DNA of 64,000 bases from CAG-826 sp964504595. GTDB lineage: Bacteria > Bacillota_I > Bacilli_A > RFN20 > CAG-826. The DNA lies in contig CAZDEE010000004.1 in the NCBI GenBank assembly GCA_964504595.1, positions 18,329 through 82,328 of the forward strand, written 5' to 3'. Positions within the stretch are counted from its first letter, which is position 1. Each line of letters begins with the position of its first letter. Positions 54,417 through 63,764 of the stretch are shown in pieces. Below the pieces are notes generated by a model, which made no database searches, was not told the origin of the DNA, and saw only the letters and a list, made by a program, of their open reading frames with translations. A program made the translations under genes and the position numbers.

Positions 54417-56567
54417 ATGGAAATTAACAAAGTATTAGCAAATGAGTTTAGTATTAGTGTTGAACAAGTGAATTCTGTATTGACTTTACTTGAAGAAGGA
54501 AATACTATTCCATTTATTGCTCGTTATCGTAAGGAAGTTACTGGCGGACTTGATGATGAACTATTAAGAGATTTAAATGACCGATTAACATATCTTTTAA
54601 ATCTTGAAGATCGTCGTAAAACAATTTTAAAATCAATCGAAGAACAAGGTAAATTAACTCCTGAGTTAGAAACGCAAATAAATGATGCAAAAACGATGAC
54701 AGAACTCGAGGATTTATATCGTCCTTATAAACCAAAAAAGAAAACAAGAGCGAGCATTGCTAAAGAAAAAGGCCTTGAACCTTTAGCAGATTATCTTTTA
54801 GAACAAGATGTATCTAAACAAACGTTAGAAGAATTTGCAAGTACATTTATTTCTGAAGAAAAGAAAGTTAATACAAAAGAAGACGCAATTGCGGGCGCTC
54901 AAGATATTATTGCAGAAATGGTTTCTGATGATCCAGATTATCGTCGTTATGCACGTTTCTTATTTGAAACATTTGGTAAGATTGTAACCAAAGAAAATAT
55001 TAGAGATGAAAAAGGTATCTTTGATATGTATAAAGATTATCAAGAACCTATTAATAAAATTGCTTCTCATAGAGTTTTAGCAATTAATCGTGGTGAAACT
55101 CAAAAAGCATTAAAAGTTTCTTTAGAAGTTCCAGATGAAGATGTAATTCGTCATATTTCTAAGAAAATTATTAAAAATGATTCTCCATTTGTTGATATTT
55201 TAAGTTCTGCGATTGAAGATGGATATCGAAGATTAATTAAGCCATCATTAGAAACAGAAATTAGAAATGCTTTAACTGAAAAAGCTGAAGAGGCTTCGAT
55301 GGTTGTATTTAAGGAGAATCTTGAACAAGTACTTTTAGTGGCGCCTATAAAGGGTAAAGTAGTAATTGGATTTGATCCAGGATATGCGCATGGATGTAAA
55401 ATTGCGGTTGTTGATGCAACAGGTAAAGTTTTAGATACTACTGTTATTTATCCAACTCCACCACGTAGTCAAGTTGATTCCGCAAAAACAATTTTAGGAA
55501 AATTAATTGTTAAGCATAAAGCTGATATTATTGCTATTGGTAATGGTACCGCAAGTAGAGAATCAGAAGTATTTGTGCGTGATTTATTAAATGAACTTCA
55601 ATTGAAGCATCCATGTTCATTTGTTATCGTAAATGAAGCCGGTGCGTCAATTTATAGTGCTTCAAAGCTTGCCGCAAAAGAATTTCCAGATTTCGATGTT
55701 AACTTAAGAAGTGCAGTTAGTATTGCACGACGTTTACAAGATCCTCTTGCGGAATTAGTTAAAATTACTCCGGAATCAATTGGTGTTGGACAATATCAAC
55801 ATGACATGAATCAAAAACGCTTAAAAGAAGTTTTAGGTGGCGTTGTTGAATATTGTGTTAATAATGTTGGGGTAGATGTTAATAGTGCTTCACCTTCCTT
55901 ACTTGAATATGTTTCTGGTGTTTCTTCATCTATCGCGGCTAATATTGTGGCGTATAGAGAAGAAAAAGGTGAGTTTAAGTCACGTTCAGAATTATTATCA
56001 GTTCCTAAGTTAGGACCAAAAGCATATCAACAATGTGCTGGCTTTTTAAGAGTACGTGATGGTAATCCATTAGATAATACTGGTGTTCACCCAGAATCAT
56101 ATGATATTGCTGAGTCTTTATTAAAGCATTTAGGTTTTAGTTTAAAAGATATTAACAATAATGATTTAAAAGATGCATTAGAACATTTAGATAATTTATC
56201 TTCTTTAGCAGAAAAATTAAATGTTGGTGAACCAACACTCAAAGATATTATTGAAGAATTAAAGAAACCAGGTCGTGATCCTCGTGATGAAGCAGAAGGA
56301 CCAATTTTAAGAAGTGATGTCATGGCAATTGAGGATTTAAAAGAAGGAATGATTTTAAAAGGTACTGTTCGTAATATAATGGATTTTGGTGTCTTTGTGG
56401 ATATTGGTGTTCACCAAGATGGTTTAGTTCATATATCTGAACTTGCGGATCGTTTTGTAAAGCATCCACTTGATGTTGTAAGTGTTAATGACATTGTTAC
56501 CGTTAAGGTAATTGGAGTCGATGTTGCAAAACATCGTATATCTTTATCTATTAAACAAGCAAAGTAA
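54417..56567 (+). CDS. Tex-family RNA-binding protein (S1 domain)
   Basis: A protein of 716 residues with the Tex order: an N-terminal helical region (IPFIARYRKEVTGGLDDELLRDL), a YqgF/RNase H-like domain (VIGFDPGYAHGCKIAVVD), helix-hairpin-helix elements (SPSLLEYVSGVSSSIAANIV and GPKAYQQCAGFLRV), and a C-terminal S1 domain (GTVRNIMDFGVFVDIGVHQDG). Tex binds nucleic acids and influences transcription; its precise role is not settled. GGAGATGA ribosome binding site. Confidence 0.95.
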   Translation: MEINKVLANEFSISVEQVNSVLTLLEEGNTIPFIARYRKEVTGGLDDELLRDLNDRLTYLLNLEDRRKTILKSIEEQGKLTPELETQINDAKTMTELEDLYRPYKPKKKTRASIAKEKGLEPLADYLLEQDVSKQTLEEFASTFISEEKKVNTKEDAIAGAQDIIAEMVSDDPDYRRYARFLFETFGKIVTKENIRDEKGIFDMYKDYQEPINKIASHRVLAINRGETQKALKVSLEVPDEDVIRHISKKIIKNDSPFVDILSSAIEDGYRRLIKPSLETEIRNALTEKAEEASMVVFKENLEQVLLVAPIKGKVVIGFDPGYAHGCKIAVVDATGKVLDTTVIYPTPPRSQVDSAKTILGKLIVKHKADIIAIGNGTASRESEVFVRDLLNELQLKHPCSFVIVNEAGASIYSASKLAAKEFPDFDVNLRSAVSIARRLQDPLAELVKITPESIGVGQYQHDMNQKRLKEVLGGVVEYCVNNVGVDVNSASPSLLEYVSGVSSSIAANIVAYREEKGEFKSRSELLSVPKLGPKAYQQCAGFLRVRDGNPLDNTGVHPESYDIAESLLKHLGFSLKDINNNDLKDALEHLDNLSSLAEKLNVGEPTLKDIIEELKKPGRDPRDEAEGPILRSDVMAIEDLKEGMILKGTVRNIMDFGVFVDIGVHQDGLVHISELADRFVKHPLDVVSVNDIVTVKVIGVDVAKHRISLSIKQAK

Positions 56568-56603
56568 GAATTAATTTACTTAATTCTACAAATAATTAAT
56601 ATA

Positions 56604-56642
56604 AAGTGAATTCATGTTATTTGAATTCACTTGTTTGTTTTT
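56604..56642 (+). terminator. intrinsic terminator after tex
   Basis: An 11-bp perfect stem AAGTGAATTCA (56604-56614) / TGAATTCACTT (56622-56632), then GTTTGTTTTTT. Confidence 0.85.
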
Positions 56643-56657
56643 TAGGAGGATAACAAA

Positions 56658-57530
56658 ATGTTTTGGGTTCTAGCGGCTTTTATGTCTTCGTTGTTCGCGG
56701 GATTGACTTCAATATTTGCTAAATGCGGAATTAAGAAAACTGATTCTGATTTAGTAACAGCATTAAGAACATTTGTCGTGTTTCTTTGTTCTTTGATAAT
56801 GGTTCTAGTCGCAAATTCGCTTATGTCGATTGGTGATATAGATGCTAAAACGTGGATGTTTTTAATTTTATCAGGTGCTTCAACAGGTTTATCATGGATT
56901 TTTTATTATAAAGCTCTTTCTTTAGGCGATGTTAATAAAGTAATACCAATAGATAAATCGAGCACAATTATAACAATTTTACTCGCTATTACATTTTTTA
57001 ATGAGACATCTAATATTGTAATTAAATTAATTGCGACGCTACTATTATCATTAGGCATATTTTTGATGATAGAAAAAAGAGAAGAAAATCAAGATAAAAA
57101 AGATAATAAGAAATGGATGGTGTATGCCTTTCTTTCAGCAATATTTGCTTCGTTAACTTCTATATTTGCAAAGATTGGTATCGATAATGTAGAATCAAAT
57201 TTAGGAACTGCAATTAGAACTTTAGTTGTTCTTTTTATATCGTGTGGTATTGTGCTTGCAAAAGGGAAACAAAAAGAGATTAAAAGCATTGAAAAAAAAG
57301 ATTGGCTTTTTATTTGTTTATCAGGCATTGCAACAGGTGCATCATGGCTCTTTTATTACTATGCATTGCAAAAAGGGTTCGTTAGTGTAGTTGTTTCTAT
57401 AGATAAATTAAGTATTTTAGTTACAATAGCTTTTTCTTATTTTGTTTTAAAGGAGAAATTATCTTTAAAGGCTATTATCGGATTAGCTTTAATGGTAATT
57501 GGTATTCTATTAATGGTATTCTTTAAATAA
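56658..57530 (+). CDS. EamA/DMT-family transporter
   Basis: Inner-membrane protein of 290 residues with ten predicted TM segments in two homologous halves. The repeat is plain: SSLFAGLTSIFAKCGI in the first half and SAIFASLTSIFAKIGI in the second. Likewise SGASTGLSWIFYYKAL matches SGIATGASWLFYYYAL. Members export or import small metabolites such as amino acids; the substrate cannot be told. AGGAGG ribosome binding site; probably its own transcript after the tex terminator. Confidence 0.9.
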   Translation: MFWVLAAFMSSLFAGLTSIFAKCGIKKTDSDLVTALRTFVVFLCSLIMVLVANSLMSIGDIDAKTWMFLILSGASTGLSWIFYYKALSLGDVNKVIPIDKSSTIITILLAITFFNETSNIVIKLIATLLLSLGIFLMIEKREENQDKKDNKKWMVYAFLSAIFASLTSIFAKIGIDNVESNLGTAIRTLVVLFISCGIVLAKGKQKEIKSIEKKDWLFICLSGIATGASWLFYYYALQKGFVSVVVSIDKLSILVTIAFSYFVLKEKLSLKAIIGLALMVIGILLMVFFK

Positions 57531-57554
57531 AATATATTTCTTATAAAATTAAAT

Positions 57555-57596
57555 CATTACTGTATTGATTTTCTAATTAATATGGTAATGTTTTTT
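57555..57596 (+). terminator. intrinsic terminator after the EamA transporter
   Basis: A 12-bp stem with two G-T pairs (CATTACTGTATT 57555-57566 with AATATGGTAATG 57579-57590) then T-run. Confidence 0.75.
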
Positions 57597-57645
57597 GTGA
57601 TATATTAAAACTGACTTTTAGTTAATGAATACGTTTACATATACA

Positions 57646-57674
57646 TTGAACTAAGAGTCTTATTGAATTATAAT
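57646..57674 (+). promoter_or_regulatory. promoter of the coaX operon
   Basis: -35 TTGAAC (57646-57651), 17 bases, -10 TATAAT (57669-57674), about 48 bases before coaX. Confidence 0.8.
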
Positions 57675-57721
57675 GTTTATGCACGATACTTATATTTTAA
57701 GATTGTAGCAGGAGGTATTAT

Positions 57722-58489
57722 ATGATTTTACTTGTGGATATTGGTAACACCAATATTTATATGAGTATTCATGATGGAAATCAATGCATTTCGACTTATC
57801 GAACCGTTACAGATACGCGGAAAAGCAGTGATGATTATGGATTACTTATCAATTCTTACGTTAATTCTTTTAACGTTGAAGGGGCGATTATTTCTTCAGT
57901 TGTTCCCTCGTTAACAAATGTTTTATTTTATGCGCTGAAGGACCGATTTAATTTTGTTCCTCTTGTTGTGGGACAAAAGCTTAAAAGTGGAATGCCAATT
58001 CGAATGGATAATCCTCTTGAGGTTGGTTCTGATTTAATTTGTGACGCTTTAGGGACTATTAAAAAATATGGTTATCCATCTTTGGTTATCGATTTAGGAA
58101 CCGCTTCTAAAATCATTGTCGTTGATAAAAATGGTGCTTTTTCTGGAGGGGTTGTATTACCTGGATTAAAGATATCTAGTGATGCGTTGATTGGAAATGC
58201 GGCTTTACTTTCTGGTATTACTTTAATACCACCTTCAAAAGTAATTGGAAAAAATACGATTGATGCGATGAATAGTGGAACTATATATGGTCATATTGAT
58301 TCAATATTAGGTTTAATTAGACGTATTGAAAATGAATTAGGTTACGAATGTAAGCATATCTTAACCGGAGGATATGCGAAAACTATTGAAAAATATTTAG
58401 ATGAAACGTTTATTCATGATGATAAATTAATCTTTGAAGGATTATATTATTTATATGATAGAAATAGAGGTAACCAAAATGAGAAATAG
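57722..58489 (+). CDS. coaX: type III pantothenate kinase
   Basis: First enzyme of CoA synthesis, phosphorylating pantothenate, 255 residues. ASKHA-fold motifs: LLVDIGNTNIYM at the N-terminus, MDNPLEVGSDLICDALG (the GxDR-equivalent region), VIDLGTASKIIVVD and GGVVLPGLKISSDALIGNAALL. GGAGGT ribosome binding site. It overlaps the ECF gene by 11 bases. Confidence 0.95.
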   Translation: MILLVDIGNTNIYMSIHDGNQCISTYRTVTDTRKSSDDYGLLINSYVNSFNVEGAIISSVVPSLTNVLFYALKDRFNFVPLVVGQKLKSGMPIRMDNPLEVGSDLICDALGTIKKYGYPSLVIDLGTASKIIVVDKNGAFSGGVVLPGLKISSDALIGNAALLSGITLIPPSKVIGKNTIDAMNSGTIYGHIDSILGLIRRIENELGYECKHILTGGYAKTIEKYLDETFIHDDKLIFEGLYYLYDRNRGNQNEK

Positions 58490-59267
58490 TAAAATTAAAT
58501 CAATGACAATTGATGCAATGTTTTTGGCTATTATGGCTATTATGACTTTTATTCCTTCATTAGGATTTATTTCTTTAGGTGGACTAATATCGTTTACTAT
58601 AATTCATATTGTAGTTTTAATAGGTGCAGCCTATCGAGGATATAAAAAAGGTTTTGTTTACGGATTAATGTTTGGAATTCTATCTCTTTTAAAAGCGGCT
58701 ACATCACCGGTTTCGGTTTTAGATCCTTACTTTATAAATCCATTGATTTCAGTTTTACCAAGAGCAATATTTGGTTTGGTAGCGGGATTATTATTTGATT
58801 TAGTTAGTAAGATTAAATTAAATTCTCTAAAGTCAATTTTGATTCCTTTAATTTCGTTTGCTTGTACGATGTTACATAGTGTAATGGTTTTAGGCATGTT
58901 AGGATTAATAAACGGTATGGAAATTGCAAGCGATGATAGCTATTGGGCCCTTATGGGAACAATTCTTGTTAGTAGTGGTATAATTGAATCAACGGCCGCA
59001 GCAGTAATGGTTTTTCCGATTTTAGTTGGTTTGATGCCTGGTTCATTAACGATAAGTAATGAAAAAGACAATAGTATTATTTTAGGAAAAATAGGTATTG
59101 GATTTTCATTTATTCTTCCTTTTGTTACTTGGTTTATATCTGCGGTTGGTATTCAAAAGGCAAAATATTTTAAAAACGATGAAGGTCATTTTTTAAACAA
59201 AATGGGACTTATAATATCGTTTGTTGTATTTATAGTATTTTTGGTGATATATATGATTACCCATTAA
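58479..59267 (+). CDS. ECF transporter S component, probably for pantothenate (PanT-like)
   Basis: Membrane substrate-binding subunit of 262 residues with about six TM segments. The pattern FIPSLGFISLGGLISFTIIH, then a GAAYRGYKKGFVYGLMFGILSLLKA stretch, is typical of ECF S components (alanine/serine-rich start followed by a Gly-rich loop). It lacks ATPase genes next to it and would use a shared ECF module. Co-translation with coaX suggests pantothenate as the cargo (inference). The ATG at 58479 follows AGAGGTAA inside the end of coaX. Confidence 0.82.
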   Translation: MRNSKIKSMTIDAMFLAIMAIMTFIPSLGFISLGGLISFTIIHIVVLIGAAYRGYKKGFVYGLMFGILSLLKAATSPVSVLDPYFINPLISVLPRAIFGLVAGLLFDLVSKIKLNSLKSILIPLISFACTMLHSVMVLGMLGLINGMEIASDDSYWALMGTILVSSGIIESTAAAVMVFPILVGLMPGSLTISNEKDNSIILGKIGIGFSFILPFVTWFISAVGIQKAKYFKNDEGHFLNKMGLIISFVVFIVFLVIYMITH

Positions 59268-59279
59268 GGAGAAATTATT

Positions 59280-60635
59280 ATGGAATTTAAAAATTTATTA
59301 TCAATTTATAAAGATGAAGCATTAGAAAATTTAATTTCTTGGATTAAAATTAATTCAATTCATGATGAAAAAACAATTTCTAAAGGAAAACCTTTTGGTC
59401 AAGGTGTTTATGAAGCATTGGAGTTTATAGCTAAACTTGCTGAAGAAAAGGGCTTTGAAGTTGATCGTTGTGATGGTTATTGTACTGAAATAAAATGGGG
59501 AAATGGAAAGAAAATCATTGGTGTATACGCTCATGCAGATGTTGTTCCAGTCTCTGGAAATTGGAAATATCCTCCTTTTTCAGGAATGATTGAAGATGAT
59601 ATACTTTATGGAAGAGGAACATCAGATGACAAAGGTCCTGCGATGGCGGCATTTTATGCTTTACTAGCATTAAAAGAAAATAATTTAATTGATGATGAAT
59701 ATCAAGTTCGATTAGTTATTGGAGGGAATGAAGAAAAAGGTTCGGCCTGTTTAGAGTACTATTTTAAGACTTTAGGAAAATCTTATCCTGATTATGGATT
59801 TACTCCTGATGGAGAGTTCCCACTTATTTATGGAGAAAAAGGTATTGCTAATTATCGTACATCAGGTTTTATATCTATTCCTACTTTATTATCGATTGAT
59901 GCTGGTGTGGTAGCTAATTCAGTAATCGATAAAGCTTCAGCTTTACTAACATCAATTGATGGAATAAAAGAGTATTTAGAAAATACTTCTTATAAATATA
60001 GTATTGAGGAAGTTGAAAAAAGATATTTATTAACAATTATTGGTAAAGCCGCACATGGTTCATTACCACAAGAAGGAATTAATGCTGGATTACAATTGTT
60101 AGATGTCTTAGGTAATGTTCTTCACGTTGATGAGTTTAATGAACTTGTAAAGGCATATCAAGATCCTAGCGGTAAAACTTTAGGGGAATTCTATCATTCA
60201 GATTTATTAAACGATACTACCTATAATGTAGGATTAATTACGTACAATAATGGTAACTTTGATATGGTAGTTAATTTTAGATATCCGGAAAATGTTGATC
60301 CGATAAAAGTTATTTCTTCTATAGATAGTAAATTGCCATTTAGCACTAGTGTTATTACCGCGACAGAATCATTATGTTATGATCCACAATCATCTTGGAT
60401 TCAAAGCTTATTAAGAGTTTATCAAGAAGAGACTGGTGATTATAAAACTCCAATTATTACTATTGGAGGAGGAACATATGCTAAAGAAAGTAGAAATACA
60501 GTTGCTTTTGGTTCTGCATTTCCAGGTAGTAATGACCATATTCACGACGCAAATGAACATATATGTTTAAAAGATTTTTATACTAGTATGCCAATTTATG
60601 CTAGAGCAATATATGTGTTAGGTAAAGAAAAATGA
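59280..60635 (+). CDS. pepV: M20-family dipeptidase (PepV/Sapep)
   Basis: Zinc dipeptidase of 451 residues. Metal-ligand motifs occur in order: YAHADVVPVSG (His, Asp), ILYGRGTSDDKGPAMAA (Asp bridging), GGNEEKGSACLEYYF (Glu-Glu), TPDGEFPLIYGEKG (Asp) and the late His in SNDHIHDANEH. The lid domain insertion is typical of PepV. AAGGAG ribosome binding site. Overlaps trmB by 4 bases. Confidence 0.93.
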   Translation: MEFKNLLSIYKDEALENLISWIKINSIHDEKTISKGKPFGQGVYEALEFIAKLAEEKGFEVDRCDGYCTEIKWGNGKKIIGVYAHADVVPVSGNWKYPPFSGMIEDDILYGRGTSDDKGPAMAAFYALLALKENNLIDDEYQVRLVIGGNEEKGSACLEYYFKTLGKSYPDYGFTPDGEFPLIYGEKGIANYRTSGFISIPTLLSIDAGVVANSVIDKASALLTSIDGIKEYLENTSYKYSIEEVEKRYLLTIIGKAAHGSLPQEGINAGLQLLDVLGNVLHVDEFNELVKAYQDPSGKTLGEFYHSDLLNDTTYNVGLITYNNGNFDMVVNFRYPENVDPIKVISSIDSKLPFSTSVITATESLCYDPQSSWIQSLLRVYQEETGDYKTPIITIGGGTYAKESRNTVAFGSAFPGSNDHIHDANEHICLKDFYTSMPIYARAIYVLGKEK

Positions 60636-61249
60636 GAATGAAACATAAATCATGGAGTGAACCTTATTTATTAGAGCACTCTGAAATTGTTAAAGATATA
60701 AAAAGTCAAGATGATGTTAAAGCGATATTAAAGGATAAAGTTGCTTTGGAAATAGGTACAGGTAGAGGCAATTTTATTTTAGGGATGGCAAAAAAATATC
60801 CTTCAATTTTATGGATAGGGATTGAAATGAATGTTGACGCCCTTGCGATATGCGCTAAAAAGATTGTTGAAAGTGGACTAAAAAATGTTGTTTTAATAAG
60901 ACAAAACTTTATTTTAATCAGCGAATATTTTTTATCTGAGTCAATCGATAATATTTATTTAAATTTTTCTGATCCTTGGCCTAAGAAAAGGCATCATAAA
61001 CGCAGATTAACTAGTTCGATGTTTTTATCAGAATATCGTCGTATTTTAAAAACAGATGGTTCTATTATTCAAAAAACAGATAATGAGCAATTATTTGATT
61101 GTTCATTAGTTGAATTTGAACTTGGAAAATGGCAAATTGTTTATAGCGATAGAAATTACATTTTTGATGAAGAAAATGATGTAATGACTGAATATGAACG
61201 CAAATTTAGAGAATTAGGACAGCCGATTTATCGACTTATTGCTAAATAG
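60632..61249 (+). CDS. trmB: tRNA (guanine-N7-)-methyltransferase
   Basis: Methylates G46 of tRNA, 205 residues. The SAM-binding loop LEIGTGRGNFI, GIEMNVDALAICAKK, and the substrate loop YLNFSDPWPKKRHHKRRLT are standard TrmB features. Starts in ATGA overlap with pepV. Confidence 0.96.
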   Translation: MRMKHKSWSEPYLLEHSEIVKDIKSQDDVKAILKDKVALEIGTGRGNFILGMAKKYPSILWIGIEMNVDALAICAKKIVESGLKNVVLIRQNFILISEYFLSESIDNIYLNFSDPWPKKRHHKRRLTSSMFLSEYRRILKTDGSIIQKTDNEQLFDCSLVEFELGKWQIVYSDRNYIFDEENDVMTEYERKFRELGQPIYRLIAK

Positions 61250-61258
61250 AGGTTCAAT

Positions 61259-61993
61259 ATGGATAAAAAGATTGATATTAAAAAGATGATTGTTAAGTTG
61301 TTGATAGGATTAATAGCTTTACTCTTATTGTTTTTAGTTGTCTTTTTAATACTTAAGCATCTTGGTTTAACTGACTTAAATCAAGAACAAATACAAGATA
61401 TTGTTCAAAAAGCAGGTATTTATGGAAAAATTGTATTTGTAGCTATTACTTTTTTACAAGTAACTTTTATCCCTATTCCAAGTGCGGTTACTATTCTTGC
61501 AGGTTCTTATTTATATGGTTTTTGGTCTAGCTTTTTTCTTTCATTTATCGGCCTATTTATAGGATCAATGTTTGCTTTCTTTTTAGGAAGAGTCATTGGA
61601 AGAAGATTTGTAGATTGGGTTACTGGTTCAAAAGAAGAAACCGATTATTATTTAAGTAAGTTAAAAGGCAAAGAAACTGTTTTATTATTTTTTATGTTTC
61701 TTCTTCCAGCTTTTCCTGATGATGCATTATGCGCAATTGCGGGAATTACCAATATTAAAAAATGGGTTTTTACGGCAATGCAAATAATAACAAGACCAAT
61801 ATCAATTTTAGGAACTTTATTATTTATGTCAGGAATAATCATTCCATATAGTGGACTTGGTTTAGTTATTATTATATCGATAGCGATTCTTTCGATTATA
61901 GCTTTTATTTATGTATTTAAAAATTCCGATAAAATCAATGATTACTTAGAAAAGATATCATTAAAAATTACAAATTTATTAAAAAGAAAATAG
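61259..61993 (+). CDS. TVP38/TMEM64 (DedA/VTT-domain) membrane protein
   Basis: A protein of 244 residues with about six hydrophobic segments. The VTT signature is present: IPIPSAVTILAGSYLYGFWSS, then SMFAFFLGRVIGRRF and a later FMFLLPAFPDDALCAIAGIT segment. DedA-superfamily proteins are linked to lipid flipping or proton-coupled lipid carrier transport. Last gene of the coaX-pepV-trmB run. AGAGGTTC ribosome binding site. Confidence 0.9.
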   Translation: MDKKIDIKKMIVKLLIGLIALLLLFLVVFLILKHLGLTDLNQEQIQDIVQKAGIYGKIVFVAITFLQVTFIPIPSAVTILAGSYLYGFWSSFFLSFIGLFIGSMFAFFLGRVIGRRFVDWVTGSKEETDYYLSKLKGKETVLLFFMFLLPAFPDDALCAIAGITNIKKWVFTAMQIITRPISILGTLLFMSGIIIPYSGLGLVIIISIAILSIIAFIYVFKNSDKINDYLEKISLKITNLLKRK

Positions 61994-62067
61994 ATGATTA
62001 TTTTACTATTAATAATGGAAAAAAATTAGAATTTGATTTAATATTAAAGTAAGTACGAGGTGGGTTT

Positions 62068-63147
62068 ATGAAATTAAATAAGCATCAATTAAAATTATTT
62101 AAAACATTGACAGAATTATATGCTATTTCTGGTCAAGAAAATGAAGTTGCTAGTTATTTAAAGCAAACATATTTATCCTTAGGATATGAAATTGTAACGG
62201 ATAATCTAGGCTCTATTTTTGCCTATAAACCATCGCATGTTAAGAACGCAAAAAAAGTGATGGTAGTCGGTCATATGGATGAAGTTGGTTTTATCGTCAC
62301 CGCGATTCTTGATAATGGAATGGTTAAAGTTAGTCCTGTTGGGGGAATTAATGATGAAACATTACTATCTTCAAGAGTGGTTTTAAAAGGTAAAAAAGGT
62401 TATCTAAAGGGTTGTATTGGCTCGATTCCACCTCATTTACTAAAAAAAGGAGCAGTAGAGAAAACTAAAATTAAAGATATGCTTTTTGATTTTGGTATGA
62501 CATCGAAGGATGAAGCCTTAGAAGCTGGAATCTATTTAGGCGCAATGATAGTTGTTGAAGGTAATTTTGAAGTTTTAAATAATGGCAAACGATTATTAAG
62601 TAAGGCTTTTGATGATCGTTATGGTATTGTTTTAGGAATAGAAATTTTAGAATCATTAAAAAATGTTGAATTGCCTTTTGATTTATATGTTGGAGGAAGC
62701 GTTCAAGAAGAAGTTGGATGTCGAGGCGCTTTAACATCTTCTTATAAAATTCATCCAGATATGGTAGTTGTTTTAGATTGTTCTCCATCTAGGGATTCTA
62801 ATGGTAATAAAGAGGAATTAGGACAATTGGGAGAAGGAGTATTATTAAGAGTAATTGATGGCTCAATGATTGCTTTTCCTGAGCTTATAGAATTTCAAAG
62901 AAAAGCTTGTGAAAAATCTAAAGTTAAGTATCAATATTATATTTCTCCAGGTGGTACAGATGCTGGTCAAATTCATAAAAACTTCGATGGAATACCAACA
63001 TTAACTCATTGTTTAGTTGCCCGTAATATTCATACTTGCTCTTCAATTTTAGATGTTGAAGATTATTTAGCGGCGAAAAAGTCATTGTTATATATGCTTA
63101 AACATTTTGATACGAAAATTATTAACTTATTAAGTCGAGGTAATTAA
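62068..63147 (+). CDS. M42-family metalloaminopeptidase
   Basis: Cytosolic zinc or cobalt aminopeptidase of 359 residues (FrvX/PepA/glutamyl-aminopeptidase type). Metal ligands: His69 and Asp71 (VVGHMDEVGF), Asp in KAFDDRYG, Glu-Glu in QEEVGCRGA, Asp in VVLDCSPS, and the C-terminal His in PTLTHCLVARNIHT with SPGGTDAGQIH before it. Complete for the family. AGGTGGG ribosome binding site. The following gene begins 1 base after its stop. Confidence 0.92.
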   Translation: MKLNKHQLKLFKTLTELYAISGQENEVASYLKQTYLSLGYEIVTDNLGSIFAYKPSHVKNAKKVMVVGHMDEVGFIVTAILDNGMVKVSPVGGINDETLLSSRVVLKGKKGYLKGCIGSIPPHLLKKGAVEKTKIKDMLFDFGMTSKDEALEAGIYLGAMIVVEGNFEVLNNGKRLLSKAFDDRYGIVLGIEILESLKNVELPFDLYVGGSVQEEVGCRGALTSSYKIHPDMVVVLDCSPSRDSNGNKEELGQLGEGVLLRVIDGSMIAFPELIEFQRKACEKSKVKYQYYISPGGTDAGQIHKNFDGIPTLTHCLVARNIHTCSSILDVEDYLAAKKSLLYMLKHFDTKIINLLSRGN

Positions 63148-63148
63148 T

Positions 63149-63703
63149 ATGTGGGCGGCTTTTTATCATTATCATACTACAAACGATACATTGATGGTTG
63201 TTATGGATCCTTGGACTAATCCTAATAAGATCGTAAAAAAAGATGAGGTAGTTTCTTTATATCGAGATGAGCATTTAATAGGAATTAATATTTTAAATTT
63301 TTCTAATACGATTAAAATGAAAACCAATGGAAGAGTTATATATTTTCCACCAGTTGTAGTTAAAGTCATTAATGACAAATTAGAAAATGCCGGATTAAAT
63401 CCATTGATTGAAGAAAAAGAAAGTAGCTTTATTGTTGCAAGAGTAAAAAGTATTATCGGAAATGAAGTAACTTTAGATATTGGTAATGAAGATATTAAAG
63501 TTCAAACAAATCGTGAAGTAGCATTAGATTCAAAAGTTGTTATTGCTAAAGAAAATACTATTTTGTTTAATCTTGATGTTGTTAGTGAAATAGAGCAATA
63601 TCGTATCTTAAATGGAATGGAATTAGGTCTTGAGCATGATAATATAGCTGTCGTAGATTCATTATTAAAAGAAGGCGAAGATTATTTTTTAAATATTAAA
63701 TAA
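63149..63703 (+). CDS. YtpR-like protein with reduced tRNA-binding domain
   Basis: A protein of 184 residues. The N-terminal half looks like the DUF4479 part of YtpR (AFYHYHTTNDTLMVVMD, then a GINILNFS strand and VVKVINDKLENAGL). The C-terminal half follows the EMAP/tRNA-bind strand order (SSFIVARVKSIIGNEVTLDI, VQTNREVALDSKVVIAKE and ILNGMELGL). It lacks the Asp-Lys and cysteine-containing loops of the full domain. Its role is unknown; if the assignment is right it is a trimmed tRNA-binding-type protein. Co-transcribed with the M42 peptidase. Confidence 0.6.
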   Translation: MWAAFYHYHTTNDTLMVVMDPWTNPNKIVKKDEVVSLYRDEHLIGINILNFSNTIKMKTNGRVIYFPPVVVKVINDKLENAGLNPLIEEKESSFIVARVKSIIGNEVTLDIGNEDIKVQTNREVALDSKVVIAKENTILFNLDVVSEIEQYRILNGMELGLEHDNIAVVDSLLKEGEDYFLNIK

Positions 63704-63764
63704 TGAATATTGAAGAATATATCTAGAATATATTAAAATATAATTAATGAAAGGAGAAAAATTT

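Noticed and set aside
62471..62788. A 105-codon open frame on the minus strand inside the M42 peptidase gene
   Set aside because: It is a reverse shadow of a conserved enzyme gene, with low-complexity Leu/Gln/Lys composition and no start signals.
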